A stretch of 64,000 nt of DNA from Methyloligella sp. GTDB lineage: Bacteria; Pseudomonadota; Alphaproteobacteria; Rhizobiales; HXMU1428-3. Under the pieces are notes generated by a model. That model ran no database searches. It had not been told where the DNA came from and saw nothing but the letters and a program-made list of their open reading frames with translations. The position numbers and the translations under genes are program-made. Numbering within the stretch: the stretch's first letter is position 1; each line of letters starts with the position of its first letter. Below, piece by piece: positions 1 through 8,740 of this stretch. The stretch is taken from positions 1-64,000 of the forward strand of contig BQJJ01000005.1 of assembly GCA_021604645.1 (NCBI GenBank), in the 5' to 3' direction.

Positions 1-2
1 CC

Positions 3-134
3 AAAAAAGACTTCCGGTTACTCATTGCGCAAATGGAAGCCATGCAAAAAGAGCTGACAAGTTTAAAAGCTGAGAACGAGGGTGACATCTTAGCTGAGCA
101 GAATTATGAGTTTGTTGATGAGCAAGTTAGGTGA
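3..134 (+). CDS. C-terminal end of an unidentified protein (partial)
   Basis: An open frame enters from the left edge and ends with TGA at 132-134, leaving 43 residues. The peptide is rich in Glu, Lys, Gln and Leu with a heptad-like spacing of hydrophobics, as in a C-terminal coiled coil, and ends in EQVR. Too little is present to assign a family. The next gene starts 159 nt downstream, so no operon link can be claimed. It could be a chance frame, but its composition and clean stop before a non-coding gap make a real gene end more likely. Confidence 0.5.
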   Translation, partial: KKDFRLLIAQMEAMQKELTSLKAENEGDILAEQNYEFVDEQVR

Positions 135-293
135 GTGCAGAAGCACCAAGACCAGACATAACCGAATTCTATTCATATAAAATGGGCTGGAATTATTCTT
201 CTATTTTTAGAGGCTTTTTCAGTCACAAGTTCCGTTAATCCTATTCATGATTTAAGCTTGTTTAATTAAATATGCTGCATCATAAGTAGAAAT

Positions 294-932
294 ATGAGAA
301 AAATTGCATGCAGACCATTAGATAGACTTCCCTATAAGGCTAGCACTCTTATAGTTATAATTTTCTGCGCCTTGATTACCAATATCAGTACTGTTAACGC
401 TCAGCAAAAAAAGCAAGGGCAGGCTCAACGAAAAACGGTGACCAAAAGTCTAAAAATGCCCGATCAAGTCAAATTAAACTTGATGATCCGAACTACCTTA
501 TTGGCCTTTAGCCAAGCTAATCAGACAGGCAATTATTCTGTTCTTAGGGATTTAAGTCACCCACAATTCCAATTGCAAAATACACATTCAAGTTTGTCAG
601 ATGCCTTTAAAAATTTTCGTCAACGCAATCTGGATTTATCACCGATCATCTTTTATACGCCCAAACTTCTGCGACCAGCTACAATTCAAAAAGATGGGCT
701 ATTGAGAATGACAGGCTATTTTGAAACTAAACCTGAAAGGGTGTCTTTTGACTTAGGGTTTTGGTTACTAGGAAATAAGTGGCGTTTAGCTGCTTTAGTC
801 GTTGACGTAAAACCTCCACAAAATCAACTTTTACAAGTCGTTCCTAATGACAAAAAGAAAAAAACTATTCCGCATCAAAAGAAAACTAAGAAGATAGTTA
901 TTCCTAAGATAAAGTCTCGAAATAGGAACTAA
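294..932 (+). CDS. Small secreted protein, possibly NTF2-like fold
   Basis: 212 residues. A basic start, a hydrophobic run (about residues 18-32) and a V-N-A cleavage site near residue 36 predict a signal peptide. No lipobox Cys is seen, so the product should be periplasmic. Residues about 60-175 resemble a conserved alphaproteobacterial domain of unknown role: helices with the pattern 'LLAFSQANQTGNYSVLRDL', then strands ending in 'FWLLGNKWRLAALVVDV', a layout that recalls NTF2/SnoaL-like folds. The tail (about 185-212) is very Lys-rich. It stands alone between two non-coding gaps. The family resemblance is from memory and no function is proposed. Confidence 0.75.
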   Translation: MRKIACRPLDRLPYKASTLIVIIFCALITNISTVNAQQKKQGQAQRKTVTKSLKMPDQVKLNLMIRTTLLAFSQANQTGNYSVLRDLSHPQFQLQNTHSSLSDAFKNFRQRNLDLSPIIFYTPKLLRPATIQKDGLLRMTGYFETKPERVSFDLGFWLLGNKWRLAALVVDVKPPQNQLLQVVPNDKKKKTIPHQKKTKKIVIPKIKSRNRN

Positions 933-934
933 TT

Positions 935-1280
935 ATCCGCTCGAGACATTAGTTCTTATTCATTTCATTGGCATGTCTTCCCTTTTGGAAATTCATTTTC
1001 CACCATGCAACAATCAAAAAACACCATTTAATGACTAAAAAACATGGTTAATGTTTCCTTAATGCCACTAAAAAGCAAATCTTCGTTCAAAACACCTATT
1101 TAATCTTTGACAAAATTGGCCCTGGCAGACGAAACTGTTGAGTAACCATGAGTGGGGGAACTTAGTGGTTGAAATAGCTATACTATTTTGAGGCAAACCA
1201 TTTTTAAATCAAATTTTGACCTGTTGATAAACTGTGCAAAATTTGCGGATAAGTATTTGTCTCAACATAAGAGTATCAGT
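935..1280 (+). other. Intergenic region upstream of the adhesin gene
   Basis: About 345 bases with no gene. No convincing terminator follows the preceding gene. An ATG at 1148 opens only a five-codon frame. The adhesin promoter must lie here, but no clear -35/-10 pair was identified. Confidence 0.4.
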
Positions 1281-3770
1281 ATGTCGCTAAGCTTAATGTC
1301 TAAAAATAAGAAAAATAAATTTTGTAGATCCTCATTGGTCTCTGATGAAACTTATTCTAAAAAGAAATCCTCAACGTTTTTAGCGCCCTTATCGGCTATA
1401 TCTCTGTTGTTATTAGGAACATCTTTAGTACACGCCACAGATATTATCGTAACACCAGGTGAACCAACCATTGGGCAAATGCTTGTGACGGATGATCCTG
1501 TGGTCATTACAATTGACGATGTGGACGCCTTCTCTGATGAAGTGAAACAAGAATCAGAAGACGCAAAAGATCAAGCTGTTCTCGATTATATAGCCTCTAA
1601 TCCAACACAGCCTGACCCTAAACCGGGCATGCCAAATAATACCAGGCCAACTGTAGAAGATGATGTCCCTCAAGATGTGATTGATGCAGCTGTTACAGCT
1701 GCTGTACAAACCATATTTCAAAGTCACACTTCTGGAGATGCGGGTGATGCGACATGTGCTCAACAATTAGATGGCTCTATCTTAGCACTTGATAGCACAG
1801 CAACAGGCCTTTCATTGGGCGCGAATATTGCCTCTCTTGTTGGTAACTTATCACCTACACCTGGGGACCAAATTGGCGGGGTTATAGGCGATGGTTTGGG
1901 CATTGCCTCTGATGGAGTTGGTATTGCAAGCCTCGCAACCGGTGACATTCAAAATGGATTGCCAAATTGTAATTCAAGATTTACGGGTACGATTAAAGCG
2001 GATGCAAACATCCTGGCACAACAGGGAATTTCCGCCTTTAACGGAGGTATCATACTTGGAAATGCAGACAGCGTTTCATACCAAGAAGGTATCACCATTG
2101 GTGGCGGTAAAGTCGCTGGTGCTGGTAAGGGTGGCCTGGATGCAGAAACAGGAGATAAAGATGCAGTAGCCATTGGCAATGGCTCAAAGGCAGAAAAAGC
2201 CAATGATACGGCCATTGGAACAAATGCCCATGCTAAGGGTGGTAATTCTACTGCTGTTGGTGCTAATTCTAAAGCCTTTGGTGAGAACAGCTCGGCCCTT
2301 GGTGCTGAAGCTGAAGCCCTTGAGAAAAACAGTACCGCGGTCGGCTATAAAGCAAAGGCTGAGAAAGAGAATGACACAGCCCTTGGTGCAAATTCAAATG
2401 CCTTGGGCGAAGACAGCACTGCGATTGGTAGTAATTCAAATGCTGAAGGCCTTAAAAGCACGGCTCTTGGTTTTCAAGCAACAGCGTCAAAAGAAAATGA
2501 TACCGCACTTGGTGCACATGCTGTGGCCTCAGGCCTGAATAGTACCGCTGTTGGTGATCGAGCGAATGCAACCGGTTTAAATAGTCTTGCTATTGGATCT
2601 GTATCTATTGCTGGCGGGGAAAACGATGTTGCTGTTGGTACAAATAATAACACTGGCGTGGATGGTAATAACAGTATTCTGGGCAATGGCAACCAGATAA
2701 TCAGTGGCGAGAATAATGTTGCGATTGGTGTTGGTCACACCATAACAGGTGATCAAAACACGGCTATTGGTGACCCCATAACAATCGATGGACAAAAGAA
2801 CTTTATTGCAGGTAACAATAGTATTGTTGTTGGTGACGATAACATTGTCGTTGGTAATGAGAACGATGTTGGGGCAGTTGGCACACCGATCTCGAACAAT
2901 TTAATTGTTGGTGATAATAATGATAACATCAACACAGATAGTAATAATATTGTTGGTGATAGCAATACGGTGAACATTGGTACCGGAAATAATATTTTTG
3001 GTGACAATTCAACTATCCATGGCACCCGTTCTCTTGCCATTGGTCAAGAGGTTGCTGTGTTAGATAGCGGTGCAATTGGCATTGGTGCAGGTGTCAGGGT
3101 TTCTGACAGAGCAGAAGGTGCAATAGCTACAGGACGAGACAGCTCCATCGGCACGAATTCAAAACGAAGTGTTGTTTATGGTGATAATTCAAGTGTAGCT
3201 GACAATTCTCCAGACTCGACTGTGATCGGCTCAAATTCTAAAGGGAATGCAGAAGACACAACTGTTGTTGGCTCTAATGCAGAAGCGAACGCAAGAGGGG
3301 CTGCTGCTTTTGGGCACGGCGCTGTTGCCACTTTAACTGACCAACAGGTTTTTGGTACTTCTAGTAATACATACAAAACCCCTGGCATCACTTCGGATAA
3401 AAGTCGCTCGCGGCAAGTGGGGCGCCTCCAACTAACGACCACTGATGCATATGGTAACTTAGCTTCTGACCAAGGTAGTACATTTAGAGCCATTGCAAAC
3501 TTACAAGCTGGTGTTGCGATTGCCTTGGCTGCAAAAGCACCTTCTCTGCCTGGTGATAAAAATTTCGGCTTCCGGCTTGGTTATGGTAACTTTGATGGTG
3601 AAGCCACAGGTGTCGCTGCTAGTGCGATTGGTGTTCTTTGCCGAGATTGTTTCACTCAAGGAGACCGCCTAACTTTGGACGCGTCATTTGGTGTTGGCTG
3701 GGCGGAATTCCAATCCTATCAATCGGATGAAGTTGTAAGTGGTCAGATCGGTATTTCCTGGGTTTGGTAA
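1281..3770 (+). CDS. Trimeric autotransporter-like adhesin with YadA-type head repeats
   Basis: 829 residues from ATG 1281, which has an AAGAG-like ribosome site. The frame stays open to a TTG at 1188, and an ATG at 1296 is also possible. A long signal peptide ends at V-H-A, about residue 52. An N-terminal region of about 240 residues follows, then repeats of the form 'AIG..S.A.G..S' from about residue 296 to 680, typical of YadA-like left-handed beta-roll heads. The middle part (DNA about 2640-3010) is unusually Asn-rich. A linker containing 'TTDAYGNLAS' leads to a C-terminal anchor (about 734-829) with alternating beta-strand patterns ending in SWVW, as expected of an outer-membrane anchor. 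No long coiled-coil stalk is seen between head and anchor. The likely role is surface adhesion or autoagglutination. Short related repeat proteins in alphaproteobacteria are often called only 'hypothetical'. Confidence 0.85.
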   Translation: MSLSLMSKNKKNKFCRSSLVSDETYSKKKSSTFLAPLSAISLLLLGTSLVHATDIIVTPGEPTIGQMLVTDDPVVITIDDVDAFSDEVKQESEDAKDQAVLDYIASNPTQPDPKPGMPNNTRPTVEDDVPQDVIDAAVTAAVQTIFQSHTSGDAGDATCAQQLDGSILALDSTATGLSLGANIASLVGNLSPTPGDQIGGVIGDGLGIASDGVGIASLATGDIQNGLPNCNSRFTGTIKADANILAQQGISAFNGGIILGNADSVSYQEGITIGGGKVAGAGKGGLDAETGDKDAVAIGNGSKAEKANDTAIGTNAHAKGGNSTAVGANSKAFGENSSALGAEAEALEKNSTAVGYKAKAEKENDTALGANSNALGEDSTAIGSNSNAEGLKSTALGFQATASKENDTALGAHAVASGLNSTAVGDRANATGLNSLAIGSVSIAGGENDVAVGTNNNTGVDGNNSILGNGNQIISGENNVAIGVGHTITGDQNTAIGDPITIDGQKNFIAGNNSIVVGDDNIVVGNENDVGAVGTPISNNLIVGDNNDNINTDSNNIVGDSNTVNIGTGNNIFGDNSTIHGTRSLAIGQEVAVLDSGAIGIGAGVRVSDRAEGAIATGRDSSIGTNSKRSVVYGDNSSVADNSPDSTVIGSNSKGNAEDTTVVGSNAEANARGAAAFGHGAVATLTDQQVFGTSSNTYKTPGITSDKSRSRQVGRLQLTTTDAYGNLASDQGSTFRAIANLQAGVAIALAAKAPSLPGDKNFGFRLGYGNFDGEATGVAASAIGVLCRDCFTQGDRLTLDASFGVGWAEFQSYQSDEVVSGQIGISWVW

Positions 3771-3837
3771 AAAATCCATTTTTCTACCTTTAGGAAAAAT
3801 CTGAAAAATCAAAACTTTTACCTAAACGCATTAAACC

Positions 3838-4698
3838 TTACAAACAAGCTTTAATGCCTTCGCGGTAAGTTGGGTATTTTAATTTTATGCCCAGCTCTTC
3901 TTTGATACGTTTGTTGGAGACGCGCTTGTTGTCTGAGTAAAAGCTTTTGGCCATTTTTGACATTTCGGCGTCTTTGAATTCTATCAATGGTGGGGTTTCT
4001 ACGCCGAGAAGTTCGGCGGCATAGGCCAGAACATCTTGGGGTGGTGCTGGCTCATCGTCGGCGATGTTATAGATTGCACCGGGGTTGGGATTATGGCAGG
4101 AGGTCTCTAACACCATGGCGATGTCTTCCACATGGGCGCGGTTAAAAACCTGCCCTTCTTTATTGATGCGGCGGGCTTTTCCTGCTTTTAGTTTTTCAAG
4201 CGGTCCCCGACCTTTTCCATAAATGCCTGGCAAACGGAAAATATGAACAGGGATGTCATGCTCTTTATTAAGAGCGATCCATTGATCTTCCGTTCTTTTG
4301 CGCCATAGTGATCTGTCAGAGCCAGGTCTTGTTTCTGCATATTCATCAACCCACTCACCATCATGATTGCCATAAACACCGACGGTTGAGAGATAACCAA
4401 TCCATTTTAGATTTTTATTAGCTAACAGGTCTTCCTGGTGATGTTTTAATAAGGGCCCGCCATCTAATTTTGGGCTGATGGAAATGAGAATATTTTCGGC
4501 TTCCCTTAAAATGGGACTTAATTCTTCGGATGGTGTTTGACCTGTGAAAATAACCGGTGTGGCACCGACTGCCTCTATAGCACTTGCTTTTTCAGTTGTC
4601 CTTGTGGTGCCCCACATTTTTTTAGCTGGGTAGAGTTTCATCATGGTTTGGGCGGTATATCCGGCACCTAAACACAGCAAGTCACTTTTATTGTTCAT
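3838..4698 (-). CDS. NAD(P)-dependent SDR/epimerase-like protein (YeeZ-type)
   Basis: 286 residues. An N-terminal Rossmann motif 'CLGAGYTAQTM' replaces the classical GxxGxxG. 'STVGVYGNHDG' supplies the Ser/Tyr region of the extended SDR fold, followed by 'FRLPGIYGKGRGPL' and 'YNIADDEP', all typical of atypical SDRs such as YeeZ. Substrate unknown. The start overlaps the end of queG by 11 nt. A TTG two codons upstream (4704) is an alternative start; ATG 4698 was chosen. The order SDR-queG-GST beside uppP is recalled from other rhizobial-type genomes, so this is probably one co-transcribed set. Confidence 0.85.
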   Translation of the reverse strand: MNNKSDLLCLGAGYTAQTMMKLYPAKKMWGTTRTTEKASAIEAVGATPVIFTGQTPSEELSPILREAENILISISPKLDGGPLLKHHQEDLLANKNLKWIGYLSTVGVYGNHDGEWVDEYAETRPGSDRSLWRKRTEDQWIALNKEHDIPVHIFRLPGIYGKGRGPLEKLKAGKARRINKEGQVFNRAHVEDIAMVLETSCHNPNPGAIYNIADDEPAPPQDVLAYAAELLGVETPPLIEFKDAEMSKMAKSFYSDNKRVSNKRIKEELGIKLKYPTYREGIKACL

Positions 4699-5824
4699 TT
4701 TCAAGTTCGCTTTTATGCCATTCGCTTAAAACAAGCGGGTCTTTTTCTTTCACTATTTCAGTTTGTTTTAGTTTGGTAAAGGCTTCTTTTTCAAGGAGTT
4801 GCTGCATAGCCCATACAGATGTTGCTCGTACAAGTTCGTTACCATCTCTTAAAAGAGATGCAACACCGTCTACCAGCTCATGATCTTTTGAATTTCCAGC
4901 TGCGATCAAACAATTGCGGATAAATCTATTGCGTCCTGTGCGCTTGATGGGTGTGCCTGCAAATTTAGTTCGGAAACTTTCGTCATCCAGTTTCAACAGT
5001 TCTTTTAATGGGGGATTATCAATTTCATCTCTGGCTAAGAAACGTGCCTCTTGGGCCGTTTGCGCAAATTTATTCCAGGGGCAAATAGCCAAACAATCAT
5101 CGCAACCATAAATTCGATTGCCCATTTTTGAGCGCAGCTCCCTTTCGATCATTCCTTGATGTTCAATTGTTAGGTAGCTGATGCATTTTTTTGCTTCTAG
5201 CTTATATGGCTTTGGAAATGCGTTTGTTGGACAGATATCCAAACATTTTCTGCATGAACCACAATGATCTTTTTCTCTATCATCACTTTCGAGTTCTTGC
5301 GTCGTGAAGATGGCACCTAGAAATGTCCATGAACCTAAGTCCTGACTGACCATATTGGTGTGCTTGCCTTGCCAGCCAATGCCAGCTTGCATGGCAAGTG
5401 GTTTTTCCATCACAGGCGCTGTGTCGACAAAGACTTTAACTTCAGCCCCTGTTTCGGCAACGAACCAGCGGGCAAGGTTTTTGAGTTTCTTTTTGACGAT
5501 GTCATGATAATCCTTGCCCTTGGCGTAGCAAGAAATGACACCGTTTTTTGTCTTTTTTAATTCAGGGAGAGGGTTTTGCTCAGGGCCGTAATTCATGGCG
5601 AGCATGATTATGCTTTTGGCCTCTGGCCAAAGATGGGTTGGGCTTTCGCGCCTTTGCTTTTTTTCTTCCATCCAGAGCATGTCGCCATGCCAATTTTTCT
5701 CTAGGAATTCTCCAAAAGCGACTTTGTTCAGAGCTGGCAGCTGGGCCTCGGTAATGCCAACCAAATCAAACCCTTCAAGACGGGCTTGTTTCATGAGCTC
5801 TGATTTCAGTTCGCTTTTGATCAT
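4688..5824 (-). CDS. queG: Epoxyqueuosine reductase
   Basis: 378 residues. QueG reduces epoxyqueuosine to queuosine in tRNA anticodons using a cobalamin cofactor and two 4Fe-4S clusters. Seen here: an N-terminal cobalamin-binding region with 'AMNYGPEQNPLPE', two ferredoxin-like cluster motifs ('CGSCRKCLDICP' and 'CDDCLAICPWNKFA'), and a C-terminal HEAT-like tail including 'RNRFIRNCLIAAGNS'. The length is normal for the family. The product is cytosolic. The gene lies 23 nt downstream of the GST gene and overlaps the following SDR gene, suggesting one minus-strand transcript. Confidence 0.97.
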   Translation of the reverse strand: MIKSELKSELMKQARLEGFDLVGITEAQLPALNKVAFGEFLEKNWHGDMLWMEEKKQRRESPTHLWPEAKSIIMLAMNYGPEQNPLPELKKTKNGVISCYAKGKDYHDIVKKKLKNLARWFVAETGAEVKVFVDTAPVMEKPLAMQAGIGWQGKHTNMVSQDLGSWTFLGAIFTTQELESDDREKDHCGSCRKCLDICPTNAFPKPYKLEAKKCISYLTIEHQGMIERELRSKMGNRIYGCDDCLAICPWNKFAQTAQEARFLARDEIDNPPLKELLKLDDESFRTKFAGTPIKRTGRNRFIRNCLIAAGNSKDHELVDGVASLLRDGNELVRATSVWAMQQLLEKEAFTKLKQTEIVKEKDPLVLSEWHKSELENEQ

Positions 5825-5847
5825 TTACTTGGTTTATAGGCTAAATT

Positions 5848-6531
5848 TTAGAAATCTAAATTAGTATAAAACGGCGGAGGAACAATGCCCGGTACCGTAT
5901 CTTGCAACAAAGGGCGGAACGACGGGCGTGATTTCACTCTTGCATACCAATTTTTCACAATCGGTGCTCTTTCCCATGTCACATCTCCTATAAAATCAAG
6001 ACACGAGAAATGGGCTGCTGCTGCAATATCCGCGATGCTGATATAATCACCGCCAATCCAATATCTCTCTTCTAAAAGACGGCTCAAATACGCCATATGA
6101 TTATGTAGATTGGCCATTGCTGCACGAATTGCTTCTGGATTTGGGGCTTTCCGGTGAACAAATGGGTTTTCTATTCGCTCATATGACAGATATGACCAGA
6201 CTTCATGGTAAAATTTAGTATGAAACCAATCAACCATGCGTCTTGTTTCAGCTCTTGAGACAGGATCTTCTGGCAAAAGCTCCGGGATTGTAGCTTCAGG
6301 CGTGTAAATATTTGTTTCCATTAAATATTCGGTGATTGGGTATATCCCGGATATGGCCGCATTATCTAACAATAGAACCGGTAAATTGCCGCCTGGATTT
6401 ACAGCTAGAAACGGTGCACGCCACTCCCAGGGCTTTTCTTCAGCTAAAGCCGTTTCTATGCCATACTCATTTAATAACAGTCTGGCTGTTCTTGAGAGAG
6501 GACAAAGGGAATAATGTATCAGCTGCACCAT
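5848..6531 (-). CDS. Glutathione S-transferase family protein
   Basis: 227 residues. The N-terminal thioredoxin-like half has the glutathione-site signature 'YSLCPLSRTARLLL' and 'NPGGNLPVL' with the cis-Pro. The C-terminal half is helical, with 'ERYWIGGDYISIADIAAAAH', which matches the N-capping region of GST C-domains. The frame is open 33 codons further upstream, but ATG 6531 has a GGAG ribosome site eight bases away and gives the normal family length. It is first in the set GST-queG-SDR and divergent from uppP. The substrate cannot be told. Confidence 0.92.
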   Translation of the reverse strand: MVQLIHYSLCPLSRTARLLLNEYGIETALAEEKPWEWRAPFLAVNPGGNLPVLLLDNAAISGIYPITEYLMETNIYTPEATIPELLPEDPVSRAETRRMVDWFHTKFYHEVWSYLSYERIENPFVHRKAPNPEAIRAAMANLHNHMAYLSRLLEERYWIGGDYISIADIAAAAHFSCLDFIGDVTWERAPIVKNWYARVKSRPSFRPLLQDTVPGIVPPPFYTNLDF

Positions 6532-6733
6532 TAAGGGCTCCGTTAGTCTTAAACTTTGTGTGTAAGATAGCTTGATCTTACTGTATAAATGGCTGCGTTG
6601 ATAATGACTTATCATATCAACACAGAACAAGCATCAATTATTGGCTTGCTTAAGTTCCCTTTATGGAATACTGAAATTTCATGTCGAAAAACAGACATTT
6701 TTTAAACTGCCTCACAAAACAAGTTGTGAGCAT

Positions 6734-7549
6734 ATGGAGGTTGAGTTGCCGATAGAACAGTTGCTCTTATTATCGATTATTCAAGGTTTAACTGAATTCT
6801 GGCCAGTGAGCTCTTCTGGGCACCTGAACCTTGTGCACCTTTTAACAAATTGGCAAGACCAAGGACCTCTTATTGATGTTGCCGTGCACTTTGGCAGTTT
6901 ATTTGCTGTTCTAATTTATTTTTGGCGAGATATCGTCATGTTACTCAAAGCAGCTGGTAATTTAGTGTTAGGTCGCTTTAGTCGTGAGACGCAACTGCTG
7001 ATCTATCTTGTTGTTGCCAGTGTTCCCTTATTAATTGCTGGATTTCTCTTGTTAAAATCTGGCTATTATAAAGATCTTAGAACAATTGAAGTGATTGCTT
7101 GGGCAAACATCATATTTGCCTTTGTTCTCTGGTGGTGCGATCAAAACCCGCCTATGACGCGGAAATTAGAAGATATCACTTGGAAAGACGCACTTTTTGT
7201 TGGATTTTCACAAATCATTGCACTCATTCCAGGGGCATCTCGTTCTGGCATCACAATGTCTGCTGCTCGTTATTTAGAGTTTAACCGGGTGGAAGCGGCG
7301 CGTTTTGCAATGTTGCTGGCTATTCCATCAATTTTAGGCCTTGGCCTTGGCACTGTTTATGAGCTTGTTCAATCTGGTGATGCTTCGTTACAGAGCGACG
7401 CTATTTTTGTTGGCGTTTTATCCTTCCTGACAGCGTTATTTTCAATCTGGTTTATGATGGCGCTCTTGAAACGGATGTCTATGATGCCGTTTGTGATTTA
7501 TCGTTTCATTTTAGGCGCAGCCTTACTTGCCTTTATTTACGTAATTTAG
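6734..7549 (+). CDS. uppP: Undecaprenyl-diphosphatase
   Basis: 271 residues, an integral inner-membrane protein that dephosphorylates undecaprenyl pyrophosphate to recycle the lipid carrier for peptidoglycan and other envelope polymers. The two family signatures are present: 'LTEFWPVSSSGHLN' near the N-terminus and 'PGASRSGITMSAARYL' in the middle, with about eight hydrophobic segments. The frame is open back to a TTG at 6641, but ATG 6734 gives the usual length and starts just before the first membrane segment. A hairpin directly follows the stop codon. Confidence 0.96.
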   Translation: MEVELPIEQLLLLSIIQGLTEFWPVSSSGHLNLVHLLTNWQDQGPLIDVAVHFGSLFAVLIYFWRDIVMLLKAAGNLVLGRFSRETQLLIYLVVASVPLLIAGFLLLKSGYYKDLRTIEVIAWANIIFAFVLWWCDQNPPMTRKLEDITWKDALFVGFSQIIALIPGASRSGITMSAARYLEFNRVEAARFAMLLAIPSILGLGLGTVYELVQSGDASLQSDAIFVGVLSFLTALFSIWFMMALLKRMSMMPFVIYRFILGAALLAFIYVI

Positions 7550-7550
7550 G

Positions 7551-7590
7551 GCGTTCCTTCTTTAGATGAATTCAAGGAAACGCTTCCTTT
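7551..7590 (+). terminator. Hairpin after uppP, probable terminator
   Basis: GCGTTCCTT (7551-7559) pairs with AAGGAAACGC (7574-7583) with one bulged A. A T/C-rich stretch follows. It starts one base after the uppP stop codon. The T tract is broken by C residues, so intrinsic termination is likely but not certain. Confidence 0.5.
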
Positions 7591-7743
7591 TCTCTCACGG
7601 CTATTTCACCGCTGAAGCGGTGAGCCTACGAGGGGCGGCGCTTGCGCCGGGCGCCATTTCATTTGCGCTTCAGTTGCCCACTTACAACCGCGCTGGCGTC
7701 ATGTCCTTCAGCCCCAAAAGGCTGAACTCCGTCTTCGTATAGC
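7588..7743. repeat. Structured dispersed repeat R1, copy A (with R2 inside)
   Basis: This lies between the convergent genes uppP and msrB. It shares with copy B (39708-39823) the invariant blocks CTCACGGCTATT, CCTACGAGG, CATGTCC and TCTTCGTATAGC. Between them are three hairpins at matching places: TCACCGCT/AGCGGTGA (7606-7623), GGCGC/GCGCC (7637-7648) and TTCAGCC/GGCTGAA (7707-7726). Stem sequences differ from copy B but pairing is kept. TACGAGG near 7626-7633 can also pair with CTTCGTA near 7733-7739 (one G-U), closing a multibranch fold. An R2 element sits between hairpins 2 and 3. No protein is encoded. Confidence 0.75.
7665..7693. repeat. R2 hairpin element (copy A)
   Basis: Outer stem GCGC/GCGC, 5' bulge TTCA, inner stem GTTG/CAAC, loop CCCACTTA and 3' bulge C. 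This is the clearest example of the R2 pattern seen also near 18130, 39477, 39531, 39837 and 56976. Confidence 0.7.
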
Positions 7744-7865
7744 AAGTGATTTATTTTACTTACCTAACAGCGGAACGCTTTAGATATAGCTCACCTCATT
7801 TCAACTTTACTCCCCTTGCAATTCTTTATCGATTAAGTTTTGCAAAGGGAGTAATGATCAAAGCT

Positions 7866-8378
7866 TTAAGCGTCTTTAGGCTTAAATGTAAGCGCTACGC
7901 CATTGTTGCAATAGCGAAGGCCGGTTGGCGCTGGTCCATCATTGAAGATATGTCCTTGGTGGCCACCACAGCGGGCGCAGTGATATTCTGTCCGTTTATA
8001 GCCAAGCCAATAATCAGATTTAGTCCCAACGGCCCCATCTAAGGCTTGATAGAAGCTCGGCCAACCTGTGCCACTTTCATATTTTGTGCTTGAAGCAAAT
8101 AATGGCAGATCACAGCCAGCACAATGAAATGTTCCTTCACGTTTTTCTTTATTCAAAGGACTTGTGCCAGCGCGTTCAGTGCCTTCTTTTCGAAGTACAC
8201 GATACTGCTCACTTGTGAGGATCTCTTTCCATTCTGCATCTGTTTTTTTAATAGGAGTGATGGTTGTTCCTGCATTTGCTGTACTCATAAATTTAATGCC
8301 TCCTACTGCAACTCCAACAGCACCCACTACCATTGCAGTTGAGCTAGCCGTTAGAAAAAGTCGTCTGTTCAAATTCAT
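7866..8378 (-). CDS. msrB: Peptide-methionine (R)-S-oxide reductase, exported
   Basis: 170 residues. MsrB repairs methionine-R-sulfoxide in proteins. Zinc ligands appear as C86-x2-C89 ('HCAGC') and C134-x2-C137 ('HCARC'), and the catalytic Cys is C157 in 'GLRYCNN'. The usual following residues 'NSAS' are replaced by 'NGVA'. The N-terminus 'NLNRRLFLTASS' followed by a hydrophobic stretch is a twin-arginine-type signal, so the enzyme probably works in the periplasm. The frame extends 11 codons upstream, but ATG 8378 has an AAGGAAG ribosome site and puts the twin Arg correctly. It is a single gene. Confidence 0.94.
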   Translation of the reverse strand: MNLNRRLFLTASSTAMVVGAVGVAVGGIKFMSTANAGTTITPIKKTDAEWKEILTSEQYRVLRKEGTERAGTSPLNKEKREGTFHCAGCDLPLFASSTKYESGTGWPSFYQALDGAVGTKSDYWLGYKRTEYHCARCGGHQGHIFNDGPAPTGLRYCNNGVALTFKPKDA

Positions 8379-8690
8379 TCTATCTTCCTTCTCCGCATAA
8401 GATCTTAGCATGATTTGTGTTTTTTGTTTTGATTGTTAAAACTTGCTCCATTTATCACCTCATTCCAGGGATTTATAAGCGAGTTACAATCGTCTTATTC
8501 CTAAAATATTCATTAAATTAAGAACGGCGCTGAAAGCGCGCAATGCTGCGATTGTTTGATAGATTGCCAGAATTCTTGAAAATTGCACTTCAGAGATGTT
8601 CACATCTGTGTGAAAGAACGTGATGAGGAGAAGGTGATTTTAAATGTTACTTATAAATCAATCAGTTATCGAAATTTATTTCGATATAAC
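8379..8690. other. Intergenic region between phoB terminator and msrB
   Basis: About 310 bases without a gene. It must hold the msrB promoter (minus strand), but no clear promoter pair was recognised. No R1/R2 element is seen here. Confidence 0.4.
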
Positions 8691-8725
8691 AAAAAACGCT
8701 GAAAGTCTCAAAGAGGCTTTCAGCG
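8691..8725 (-). terminator. Rho-independent terminator of the pst-pho operon
   Basis: On the minus strand a 9-bp stem CGCTGAAAG/CTTTCAGCG (8697-8725) is followed directly by six T residues (8691-8696 complement). It lies 15 bases after the phoB stop codon. Confidence 0.9.
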
Positions 8726-8740
8726 ATGTATTTTGATAAT

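Noticed and set aside
1188-1280. TTG start at 1188 for the adhesin
   Set aside because: No ribosome site precedes it, and the signal peptide fits better with ATG 1281. It is kept only as an alternative.
4688-4698. Frameshift or error at the queG/SDR overlap
   Set aside because: Both frames are full length with intact family ends; short overlaps are normal in operons.
7588-7743. tRNA or tmRNA gene, because R1 can be folded into branched hairpins
   Set aside because: No T-loop consensus, no anticodon arm of right size, no 3' CCA, and stems are not of tRNA lengths.
7746-8042. 98-codon frame on the plus strand over the end of msrB
   Set aside because: It is antisense to the conserved MsrB frame and shows no family resemblance. 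Other long frames opposite the adhesin and ccoN genes were dropped for the same reason.
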